From positions 1 through 64,000 of the forward strand of contig CAUYUJ010014344.1 in the NCBI GenBank assembly GCA_963575745.1: a stretch of DNA of 64,000 nt, in the 5' to 3' direction. The stretch comes from Prorocentrum cordatum. Taxonomy: Eukaryota; Sar; Dinophyceae; Prorocentrales; Prorocentraceae. The translations under genes and the position numbers were made by a program. Below the pieces are notes generated by a model. The model was not told the origin of the DNA, did not search any database, and saw nothing but the letters and a program-made list of their open reading frames with translations. Each line of letters begins with the position of its first letter. The first letter of the stretch is position 1. Below, piece after piece: positions 45,501-52,311 of the stretch.

Positions 45501-46228
45501 ACGACACGTGCGTTGTACCGACGGATTGGGAGGAGTTTGTGGAACACATATCACAGGTACCCAAAGTGGAGGATATGTTTGTGAGGAGGAGTAAGGAGAG
45601 GAGGATGGGAGGGTTTGCGAAGACACCGACAGATGACGAGTTGGCCCGACGTCTTGCAGTTATTAACGAACAGACTACGATATGGGACCCTGGGATGGAA
45701 GGTATCGCTGTTGAAATGTGCGGAGACAGTAAAACGGTCGTACAATGGTTGAGGGGAGTCTGGGCTTGTGACAACAGTGGGTATGCCAAACGGATCGCCA
45801 GGATACAAAATATCATGTATGACGTGAGTGAACAACACAACATACGATGCCCGACGTACGGTAGGGATTTCTGGAAACATATATATAGGGAAGCCAATGC
45901 CTATGCTGATGAGCTTACACACCATGCGAGAGAAGGAAACTGTTACAGAATTTACAAGCACGACTATATCAAACAGAACAGGACAAACATCAAATACATC
46001 AGAGGATGCTGGGATGGTGGAGTGAGCAGTGAGGGTGCTGCAGGAGGTCACTGGATCGAAGTTGCTCCAGAGAATGGCCCGTGGACACTCGTGAGCTCAG
46101 AAGCCTACATGTTTGATGTAGGAGCCACCGTGACGGAGGCAGAATTATCTGCTGCCGAGCGCCTGTGCACAGGTGTGGAGCACATTGTTAAAGAAATTTC
46201 CTCTGCAAAGCGGAGGAGGCGGATTTAA
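42521..46228 (+). CDS. RE2 ORF2: endonuclease, reverse transcriptase, permuted RNase H
   Basis: 1235 codons counted from GTG; translation probably enters from ORF1 through the UGA, because the first ATG (M8) lies after the catalytic Asn. Residues 1-250 are an APE-type endonuclease: WNVN (N5), LQE (E30), GTDAQTE, LDYVFVP, SDH (D243, H244). The reverse transcriptase covers about 430-800: motif A IMDIKKAFDH (D590), motif B RTGGKEGP (648), motif C WADN (697-700), where Asn replaces the second Asp. A typical LINE post-RT region follows. The last ~170 residues are an RNase H with motifs in the order GDS (D1069), KHIYREANAYAD (H1120, D1130), CWDGG (D1165), EAELSAAE (E1208): a circular permutation. 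All catalytic acids are present, so RNase H activity is plausible. The frame is intact, so the copy is young. Ends TAA. Confidence 0.9.
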   Translation: MATWNVNMRNSELLPAMLEFCHYDVLCLQECQYMSSEAFEACGWQVRFSVCRRAAVAFRGPWAATISDSKCGERFAVVQFAFVVVSSVCLPTVQRGDDRLDEYCDVLAKLRACMQLCSEQYQGSKVLQFVGTDAQTELEPNLLGFTGEGLEEVWMRSEAKHHEERRDMLVRFLNHWGLCAANTYGVRQVTHRPWSTSSYSRVLDYVFVPTQFAGTEVARTNCSFECTVEFVDPTQDRASRYSDHAKVGVRIKHASVRKPFVRPRPPSLINWAPEDYESANVFSTLADVQVQRHMNQRGDINIQTVGQMLVSAAAMCRHTKGRADTKPIKKPDQLVDVEAELRRGVFGERRKQLLRRQKTLRRKFRREQLLKDSTGLKHGPRRCIKEMLCDGILTENKQRWVEELNKHVQRSYTCDGEGGAAKRDLHRLRTQWEAGGRTTNRVISMGVLLGARARLKGGTAAGSDGLVAEILKAIPWNALRLIRHSFQEIHDQKKSSPDSWRKLCVQLIPKMSMIQTFGETRAISLLSVMSKWYMACLLILVEEHGHIKKLATYGFQKSHKVHHMTAPLLHMTRHATLWGKGESVHMGIMDIKKAFDHVTVSMVIRAMEHLRYPTDLIIAIVEPMIGNTAVFDFQDVCSEEILYNKSVRTGGKEGPVLFNIVLEAIWASIAESWEACHSGVRLEGEGTQQALVNHYIWADNVVLLAASANQLRNMVSMLTVALRRAGMDWKIESLEYLVFGLRQNQGPQSLVCELGDDICARAGDPSLPYQLREAVVLPRKSECDILGVKFVTNPRDFHAVRHRIDAGRRCFYADMKFYRSRAVSMRGRFRRYQSRVQHIICHGCVGWSCNEHVLNILRSFEGRCLNTMRGLHRKETETWEEFRDRSTNRSREMFKEGGFKTLVEKVVRYNFEFAVEVSQYKCHMPSTVYSKSWQQTLRSMLHVSGEWTVQRDEMLAAVSRTMSREGTRRLRGRPRIVASSWHAPFEKWRSLLWHDTCVVPTDWEEFVEHISQVPKVEDMFVRRSKERRMGGFAKTPTDDELARRLAVINEQTTIWDPGMEGIAVEMCGDSKTVVQWLRGVWACDNSGYAKRIARIQNIMYDVSEQHNIRCPTYGRDFWKHIYREANAYADELTHHAREGNCYRIYKHDYIKQNRTNIKYIRGCWDGGVSSEGAAGGHWIEVAPENGPWTLVSSEAYMFDVGATVTEAELSAAERLCTGVEHIVKEISSAKRRRRI

Positions 46229-46285
46229 CTGGCTCTAGCCCTTAGGCTTGGGCGCACGCGCCCTGTGTAGCCTGACCAAACACCA

Positions 46286-46640
46286 AACTTGAGATTTCGG
46301 AGAGCTACAGAGCTGATATTTATAGAAACAGATTCAGAAACATCAGGCGCGTTCGTGTGTTGCATCCAGAGGTCTGAACTTGGTCTCATACTCAAGCTAG
46401 GCTTGCAAACTATTTGTATCATTGGAGTCATTTTGACACATCCTCTCGGTTTCCTGTACTTAACTGAAGATTCAGGAGAGCTACAGAGCTGGTGCGAATG
46501 TGAACCAATCAAGTATCATCCGGCGCGACCTTTCCTTGCATCGAGAGATCTGAACTTGGTCTGGTAGTCGAGCTAGGTCCACGAAACGGAGATGCAAAAT
46601 GAATTATCCTGGCGAAGGACCCAACCAGATGCAGTTGCGA
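46286..46640 (+). repeat. B units downstream of RE2
   Basis: The B unit split by RE2 resumes with GAGCTACAGAGCTGATATTT, followed by a second B unit (from ATTGGAGTCATTTTGACA). Unique-looking sequence runs from about 46590 to the minisatellite. Confidence 0.75.
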
Positions 46641-46664
46641 GTACCGCAATTGTGAGTATCTTCT

Positions 46665-47886
46665 TCGATGGCGCTCCCTATGGGGCCACGAACCGTATGA
46701 GGGGTGTGCCGAAATCTGTGCGGTGGGCGCATGGGGGCGCAGCCACTGGGGCCTTCGCTGGAGCTCCCTATGGGGCCACGAAGCGTGTGAGGGGTGTGCC
46801 GAAATGGGTGCGGTGGGCGCATGGGGGCGCAGCCACTGGGGTGTGCGGTGGGCGCGCAGCCACTGGGGCCTTCGCTGGAGCTCCCTATGGGGCCACGAAA
46901 CGTGTGAGGGGTGTGCCGAAATGGGTGCGGTGGGCGCATGGGAGCGCAGCCACTGGGGCCTTCGGTGGAGCTCCCTATGGGGCCACGAAACGTGTGAGGG
47001 GTGTGCCGAAATCTGTGCGGTGGGCGCATGGGAGCGCAGCCACTGGGGCCTTCGCTGGAGCTCCCTATGGGGCCACGAAACGTGTGAGGGGTGTGCCGAA
47101 ATGGGTGCGGTGGGCGCATGGGAGCGCAGCCACTGGGGCCTTCGCTGGAGCTCCCTATGGGGCCACGAAACGTGTGAGGGGTGTGCCGAAATGGGTGCGG
47201 TGGGCGCATGGGGCGCAGCCACTGGGGCCTTCGGTGGAGCTCCCTATGGGGCCACGAAACGTGTGAGGGGTGTGCCGAAATGGGCGGTGGGCGCATGGGA
47301 GCGCAGCCACTGGGGCCTTCGCTGGAGCTCCCTATGGGGCCACGAAACGTGTGAGGGGTGTGCCGAAATGGGTGCGGTGGGCGCATGGGAGCGCAGCCAC
47401 TGGGGCCTTCGCTGGAGCTCCCTATGGGGCCACGAAACGTGTGAGGGGTGTGCCGAAATGGGTGCGGGGGCGCATGGGAGCGCAGCCACTGGGGCCTTCG
47501 GTGGAGCTCCCTATGGGGCCACGAAACGTGTGAGGGGTGTGCCGAAATGGGTGCGGGGGCGCATGGGAGCGCAGCCACTGGGGCCTTCGGTGGAGCTCCC
47601 TATGGGGCCACGAAACGTGTGAGGGGTGTGCCGAAATGGGTGCGGTGGGCGCATGGGGGCGCAGCCACTGGGGCCTTCGCTGGAGCTCCCTATGGGGCCA
47701 CGAAACGTGTGAGGGGTGTGCCGAAATGGGTGCGGTGGGCGCATGGGAGCGCAGCCACTGGGGCCTTCGCTGGAGCTCCCTATGGGGCCGCGAAACGTGT
47801 GAGGGGTGTGCCGAAATGGGTGCGGTGGGCGCATGGGGGCGCAGCCACTGGGGCCTTCGGTGGAGCTCCCTATGGGGCCACGAAAC
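46665..47886 (+). repeat. 90-bp minisatellite, about 14 units
   Basis: GGAGCTCCCTATGGGGCCAC recurs every 90 bp (for example, CACTGGGGCC at 46861, 46951, 47041 and 47131). One early interval is 120 bp because of a 30-bp partial duplication, and a few units have 1-4-bp deletions (near 47209 and 47284). As 90 is divisible by three, long open frames arise in several frames on both strands (for example GAPYGATKRVRGVPKWVR and its antisense). With no start context and no preferred frame, I treat it as non-coding. Confidence 0.9.
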
Positions 47887-48022
47887 GAGGAGAGGAGAGG
47901 AGAGGAGGCGGAGGAGGAGAGGAGGAGACGCGGGGCACCGTCTCTTCAAAACGAGGACCCAACACCACAGGATGGTTGGCGAAAAACGTTTTTTTTTTTT
48001 TTTTTTGTTTCCCCCCCCCCCC
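47887..48022 (+). repeat. GGA-rich tract, short unique DNA, poly-T and poly-C
   Basis: 47887-47935 is (GGA)n-like. A ~45-bp unique stretch follows, then a T run (interrupted by one G) and a C run up to about 48022. Confidence 0.85.
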
Positions 48023-48460
48023 GATCTTTTGTCTTCACGCTTGAGGGAGCTTCTTCCGTGTGCTCCGAGCAGCGCCGCACGAGAAGGGAGCTCTACGAGG
48101 CTCCCGGCGGTTGCCTGGTTGACGGTTTACCGCCGGATCCCAGTTGGCCGACCCGACCAAAAGAGACAATGTGGCACATTTGGGTCGGTTTTGCTAAGAT
48201 TTAAATGATTTTTGACAATTCATTTTGAGAAACCAGATTTTGCGCACCTGTACTGGGTCATGCCGCGTCTGCCAGTCAAATTCTCAGGTCTGTAGGTGCA
48301 GTATTACTATCAAAACACGTGGAGCAACCGACGTTGGATAAAAACAGAAAGACGCGATTTTTCGAGTTTTTCGTTTCTCGCTCCAAAAGCTTTCTTCATG
48401 TGTTCCGACGATCGCCGTGCAAGAAAAGAACCCTACGAGGTTCCCGGCGGTAACCAGATT
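48023..48460 (+). repeat. D 3' end, then a D element split by retroinsertions
   Basis: 48023-48144 is the 3' part of a D element with hairpin CCGGCGGTTG/TTTACCGCCGG. A second D follows and breaks within its hairpin after CCGGCGGTAACCAGATTG (48444-48461). The other half of that hairpin (CCAGATTGACGGTCTACCGC) lies at 56491-56522, beyond two retroelements. Confidence 0.85.
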
Positions 48461-48491
48461 GCCATTTTGGCTCAAGCCATTTTGGCTCAAG
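48461..48491 (+). other. Two tandem spliced-leader relics
   Basis: GCCATTTTGGCTCAAG (48461-48476) is followed directly by CCATTTTGGCTCAAG (48477-48491). The dinoflagellate SL reads CCGTAG then CCATTTTGGCTCAAG. The second relic starts exactly after that internal AG, as expected if an older genomic SL relic served as the acceptor for a new round of trans-splicing. This is the known signature of repeated mRNA retroposition in dinoflagellates. Confidence 0.95.
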
Positions 48492-48636
48492 CCGCATCGT
48501 GCGGACAGGAGATTTTGCCCCGCCAGATTTCGCTTCCCTCGTACATCTCTGTGTACCCAACGGGTGATCTGTCGGCGTTGGATTGATTTCTCTGTCTGAT
48601 CAGTTGTTCTTGCGTGCCCCTTCCTTGTGCGGCATC

Positions 48637-50340
48637 ATGACAGCGCAATTTTGTTCGATTAGTTCTGTTTCGACCAGTTGGAAAAGAAAAACGAGGAGAA
48701 TCAAACTGGCGATTTGTAGACAAGCTGTATTTGATGTTATGCAGTTTAATGCTCGTGATCCATATTTTGTGGCTGATCCGAATACCTTCCCCGCGTTTGG
48801 CTGGTTTGATAACCTCGATGATTGTGCGCGAAGCCCATGCCCGTTTCAGGGGAACTCGGAGGAGCAGGTCAATATTTTGTTGAGTTCCTTATCGCTGCCA
48901 GAGCCGAAGACCAGTGAGAAAGACAAGAAATCGGACTTGCATCTGATTGCTGAAGTTGCTTATGTTGATTCGCATAACCTTTGGTCGCCGGCTGGGTCTG
49001 ATTATTCGCAGAGTCAGGAGGAGGAGGTTTCGTCACATCATGATGTTCCCGATTCAAATGTTCCCGCTGTTGACCCAGGTGTTCTGAAAGAGGAGTTGCA
49101 TGATGAGGAGTTGCAGGATGTGGGGTTGCAGAATGAGGAGTTGCTGAATGAGCAGTTGCATTATTCTCATCTTACATATTATATGGCTTCACGCTCTGAA
49201 GTGTGCCACACTTCAGCTTCTGACGCAGACCCGGCTCGCCATGGAAAGGATTGGCAGGGGGATCTTAAGGATTTCAAGGGCGAGGAGGAGGAGAATGTTC
49301 ATGTTGAGTCTGTGGAGAGTTCTACGGCAGTTACTGCTGAAGAAGCGTCGCTTGCTTCTCAATCAAATGATGCTGTACTGCACGCATTTCCCTTGGATTA
49401 TTCTTTGCACTCAGCTCCTTTGGATTATTCTCTGCACTCAGTTCCTTTGGATTATTCTCGAGTGCAAAGGGAAGGTGGAGGCCCCGAGGCGCTGCCGTTG
49501 GCATCCTCGAAAACCCACGGAGAGTGCGAAGTTGACCAGCGTAAAGATAACTGTGCATCTTCCTCCCGGCTCTGTTCACATGAGTTGCAGAGCAATCGAT
49601 CTGAGTGTCAGGCTGCCAGGGACTGGGCCCGTGCCAATGGCGATGCAGTTGCTCTTTGGCGGGAATTCGAACGGCTCCCGAAAAATGAGTTTCATGCTCG
49701 GATCGAGGCGCTCAAGGCATACAAACTTCGAATGGGAATTGAGAGTCCCGAGGAGGCGCCGACTCCTGAGGGGGATGCTGGCCGTGGGAAAGGCCAGAGG
49801 CACTGCAGAAACAGGAGGCGGGCAAGGGCGAAGGATCAGGCAGTTCTAACTGGCTCTTCTATGTCAAAGTCGGCCCATCAATCTACTTGCGATCCTCCCC
49901 AACCTCCGTCCTCTTTTCACGATTCAGTTTCTCCCGCTCTACCCGCCCCAATTGTGCCCTTGTTGCCCGAAGGCGACAAGGAGACGGAGGTGGATGAGTT
50001 GCATAACTATCAATCAGAGTGCGATGAGGACGCTGATTCGGATGCGGCCTCCCACGCATGGGATAATATGGCCACCCAGCGAGTGAGGGCAAATTTTTAC
50101 TTGAAGCAGGCTGCTCTGCAACGTTTCTGTGAGGCTTTGCGCCGTGATGGGGAGGAGGGCGCGGACATCCAGAGAACCTGTGGGCTGTGTCGGTTGGACA
50201 AGATAAGGATGCACCGTGTTGCTGGGTGGTGCTTCGGACATTGGCGGTGCTTGACATTCTACTCAAGTGGTGCTCAACGGTTGATGGAACAACGCTTGCA
50301 GAGCCACATTAGGAACCTTTGTGTAACCTTTTGGCCTTAA
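48637..50340 (+). CDS. Unknown protein of the SL-bearing retroposed element
   Basis: 567 residues from the first ATG after the SL relics (5' leader 145 nt); the frame is open back to a TTG at 48583. I do not recognise the family. It is acidic and low in complexity in the middle: Glu/Leu repeats (ELHDEELQDVGLQNEELLNE, about 165-190), then three copies of PLDYSLHS (49387-49460), a basic stretch (RRRARAK, near 49810), and a Pro-rich segment. The C-terminus has a Cys/His cluster (CGLC, then WCFGHWRC about 15 residues on) that could bind zinc. There is no signal peptide or obvious enzyme motif. The frame is uninterrupted, so it may still be expressed; a role in mobilising the element is possible but unproven. 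Ends TAA. Confidence 0.65.
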   Translation: MTAQFCSISSVSTSWKRKTRRIKLAICRQAVFDVMQFNARDPYFVADPNTFPAFGWFDNLDDCARSPCPFQGNSEEQVNILLSSLSLPEPKTSEKDKKSDLHLIAEVAYVDSHNLWSPAGSDYSQSQEEEVSSHHDVPDSNVPAVDPGVLKEELHDEELQDVGLQNEELLNEQLHYSHLTYYMASRSEVCHTSASDADPARHGKDWQGDLKDFKGEEEENVHVESVESSTAVTAEEASLASQSNDAVLHAFPLDYSLHSAPLDYSLHSVPLDYSRVQREGGGPEALPLASSKTHGECEVDQRKDNCASSSRLCSHELQSNRSECQAARDWARANGDAVALWREFERLPKNEFHARIEALKAYKLRMGIESPEEAPTPEGDAGRGKGQRHCRNRRRARAKDQAVLTGSSMSKSAHQSTCDPPQPPSSFHDSVSPALPAPIVPLLPEGDKETEVDELHNYQSECDEDADSDAASHAWDNMATQRVRANFYLKQAALQRFCEALRRDGEEGADIQRTCGLCRLDKIRMHRVAGWCFGHWRCLTFYSSGAQRLMEQRLQSHIRNLCVTFWP

Positions 50341-50740
50341 CTGTGGCCTTAACTGGCGCCTGGCGCTGGATATACAACGTAAACATGAACTAGTCGGCCT
50401 CCACGGTTTCTTCGTTGGAGGGCGGTCTGTGGAAGTATATGCTGCTGATCGGCTGTTGCTTTGATCAATGCAGTAAAACGGCATTGTATGGCCGTGGAAC
50501 ACGTTTTGGGTAGCGTTTCAACCAGCTCTTACACCATTCTCTAACCTGTTCCAACACCTTTGCATTCTCACATGTTGTGCTGCATCCTTTTCCTTGTTCC
50601 TGCATCGTATTCCGATGCCTATGCCTCAGTGGCTCGGCAGTGTGATGATAAGAGGTGCCTTCTCTAGCTACCCTGTGCTCCGTTTGGGAGTCTTAGGGCT
50701 CAGCTGTCACAGCTGTCCGCGCCCTGACTCAAACTCAAAA
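50341..50740 (+). other. 3' UTR and conserved 3' end of the SL element
   Basis: About 400 nt without a gene. The last 85 nt (50656-50740) are shared with 16919-17004. Within them AGGGC (about 50695-50699) can pair with GCCCT (50721-50725) around CAGCTGTCACAGCTG, which is itself nearly palindromic. This is a likely 3' recognition hairpin for the reverse transcriptase. Confidence 0.6.
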
Positions 50741-50752
50741 AACCAGATTGCC
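50741..50752 (+). other. Target-site duplication AACCAGATTGCC
   Basis: The same 12 bases occur at 48452-48463 and here, flanking the SL element. The core CCAGATTG is the A-hairpin loop and occurs again at 56491-56498 after RE3, so both insertions used the same site. Confidence 0.8.
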
Positions 50753-50760
50753 GGCTCAAG
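50753..50760 (+). other. Spliced-leader relic at the RE3 5' end
   Basis: GGCTCAAG, the last eight bases of the dinoflagellate SL, begins the element directly after the target duplication. It is short, but in the same position as in RE2 and in the SL element. Confidence 0.55.
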
Positions 50761-50973
50761 GCGGGAGCGCGGGAATCGAAATCTGGCGGGGCATTCCTTC
50801 ACAACTCCGGCGGCCTCCCTCCTCTGGGCGCTGGTCTCCGCTCCCTCTGGGCGCGTCTCTTCTCCCTCTGGGCGCGCGCCCCCCCCGCGGGCGCCGCCAT
50901 AGTATTTTGATTCTGGGAACTTCTAACCACGTCTTGGGACGAGCCTGAGGACCAGGCAAGGCTTCTGGATCAG
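50761..50973 (+). other. RE3 5' leader
   Basis: GC-rich leader containing the tandem motif CCCTCTGGGCGC (three copies, 50817-50880). Positions 50772-50793 are nearly the reverse complement of 48521-48542 in the SL element (shared core GCCCCGCCAGATTTCG), so the two leaders carry a ~22-nt inverted copy of each other. The ORF1 frame is open from 50911, without an ATG until 51214. Confidence 0.6.
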
Positions 50974-52281
50974 TTGGGTCTTGGCAATTGGCTTGAGACC
51001 AGAGAGCAGTGGCTTCAGAGGCAGACTTCATTAGATCTCGACGACGACAGGCTCATCAGCCCAACTGTCCCCGTTATTCGTACAGAAGGTTATCACTTCG
51101 ATGCAGTTCTCAGGGCTGCTTCTGCTCAACTACTTAAACGACGCAGAGAGGAACAGGGCTTTATAAAGCGTTGGAGTATCCCCGAAGATATCCTTAAAGG
51201 CGACGTCGGAATCATGTCGAGCTCCGTGGATGCAGCTGCTGCTACTGCGGGTACCAAGAGACAGCGAGGTCCTGATGTCCAGGCGCGCAGGACCCAGACG
51301 CTTGCACAATTCACTGACCCCTTCCAGCGATTGGTGATCGAGGGGATGTTCAAACAGGAAGACGTAGGCGACGACATCCGTGAGACTGTGGAGGCCACTA
51401 AGACAGACATCAAGAGGATGGACGGAGTTTTAGCAGAACACACTAAACGTATGGATGAAACGGATAAACGTATGGATGAACTCGAGAAAACATTAAAAAC
51501 GGTTCAGAATGGGAGTGCGGTATCTACCTTCAGTGCTGGGAGTGGCCCCGCTGATGGGGGCGGCGGAGGTGGCGGGGGCAGGAACCAGTTCTCTCCAACA
51601 TACATCGAGGTCAAGGGGTGGGTCACGGATTGGGCCAATCATCAGAATCGTTGTGCTCAAATGTTGACTGCCGACGACGCCATGATACTCATTGACAATA
51701 TATCCAAAGTTATTGCCTCAGATGACCAGGCCTTTCTTAGCAAGGAGGGGACAGAACGTATCAATGCAGGTCGATACATGTTCGGCAGTTGTCGCATCAA
51801 GTTTCTTCCATTCACGGATCGAGAGGTGTTATATCGCTTTCAGAAGCTCCTCAGGATCATTGTGACTCCCACTGCACAGCGTGCCCCCTTGTCAGAAGGG
51901 GCGACTATTCCAGAACCCAGCGTGCTCATCGCGGGCATGACGCAGGTCATCGACCCGACTCAGCTACGTTTCAATATCGAATCAGCTCCTTGGAAGCGCG
52001 ACCATGTTCGTGCAGTTGGTCGCTTCTGCGGGGCCTGGCGCAACGTGTGCCAGCGTCACGGATTGGTCCTGGAGGTGCGGGGAGAGGTCGGCCCCCCGAA
52101 ATCGAACATGTGGGTCAAGGCTCAGGGCGACCGACTCCTCCGCCCGATCTGTATTGCTGAATTCGGAGCAGCCCAGACGTGGACTATCCTTGAGACGCAG
52201 TGGGGCCAGCTTCAGGTGAAGTTCCCAAGTCTGACGATCACAGCGACGGACTTCGAGGTCGAGGTCAATCGCAAGGTGTGA
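50974..52281 (+). CDS. RE3 ORF1 protein (coiled coil plus conserved C-terminal domain)
   Basis: 435 codons from the TTG used here; the frame is open from 50911 and the first ATG is at 51214 (M81). Residues 1-80 align loosely with the pre-ATG part of RE2 ORF1 (a basic KRRREE segment), so initiation may be upstream and non-AUG. Then come a heptad-like coiled coil (about 130-180, repeated KRMDE), a Gly-rich hinge (about 195-203), and the shared domain: YIEVKGWVTDW at 210, GRYMFGSCRIKF, ESAPWKRDHV, GEVGPPKSNMW near 370. Presumed role: RNA-binding partner of ORF2 in the retrotransposition particle (inferred from LINE ORF1 proteins). The stop TGA is followed by C, and ORF2 continues in the same frame. 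Confidence 0.8.
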   Translation: MGLGNWLETREQWLQRQTSLDLDDDRLISPTVPVIRTEGYHFDAVLRAASAQLLKRRREEQGFIKRWSIPEDILKGDVGIMSSSVDAAAATAGTKRQRGPDVQARRTQTLAQFTDPFQRLVIEGMFKQEDVGDDIRETVEATKTDIKRMDGVLAEHTKRMDETDKRMDELEKTLKTVQNGSAVSTFSAGSGPADGGGGGGGGRNQFSPTYIEVKGWVTDWANHQNRCAQMLTADDAMILIDNISKVIASDDQAFLSKEGTERINAGRYMFGSCRIKFLPFTDREVLYRFQKLLRIIVTPTAQRAPLSEGATIPEPSVLIAGMTQVIDPTQLRFNIESAPWKRDHVRAVGRFCGAWRNVCQRHGLVLEVRGEVGPPKSNMWVKAQGDRLLRPICIAEFGAAQTWTILETQWGQLQVKFPSLTITATDFEVEVNRKV

Positions 52282-52282
52282 C
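52279..52282 (+). promoter_or_regulatory. Candidate UGA-C readthrough stop between RE3 ORF1 and ORF2
   Basis: TGA-CCG, in frame with ORF2; ten sense codons separate it from the TTG used as the ORF2 start here. The next in-frame ATG is M23 of ORF2, well past the catalytic Asn. Same arrangement as RE1 (28508) and RE2 (42491). Confidence 0.6.
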
Positions 52283-52311
52283 CGAATCGGCACCGGCTGT
52301 CGGGGATCAAG

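Larger units (their letters stand above)
40790..46285 (+). mobile_element. RE2: full-length LINE-type retrotransposon
   Basis: A ~5.5-kb element, with intact ORF1 and ORF2, inserted in a B repeat. Its 5' end is the SL 3' decamer TTGGCTCAAG (40790-40799). Its 3' end, after a 57-nt UTR with a hairpin (GGGCG-CACG-CGCCC, 46249-46262), is CCAAACACCAAAC, without a long poly-A. B sequence resumes at about 46286 (TTTCGGAGAGCTACAGAGC). CTTG occurs at both junctions and is a possible short target duplication. Unlike RE1 and RE3, it is not in an A hairpin. Confidence 0.85.
48461..50740 (+). mobile_element. Retroposed SL-bearing element with a ~567-codon ORF
   Basis: A 2.3-kb insertion begins with two SL relics and ends with CTCAAACTCAAAAAA. 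It is flanked by a 12-bp target duplication AACCAGATTGCC (48452-48463, where the last bases overlap the SL relic, and 50741-50752). The only long frame is the ORF at 48637-50340; no endonuclease, RT or RNase H is present, so it must move in trans, presumably with the LINE machinery of RE2/RE3 type (inference). Its 3' end has a second copy at 16919-17004, so this is a repeated family and not a one-off processed gene. Confidence 0.85.

Noticed and set aside
45028-45897. 289-codon antisense frame within RE2 ORF2 (and similar ones in RE1 and RE3)
   Set aside because: Shadow of the sense ORF2, which carries clear catalytic motifs.
46604-47578. 324-codon antisense and 299-codon sense frames in the minisatellite
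   Set aside because: A 90-bp period keeps several frames open at once; no frame is favoured and indels shift them.
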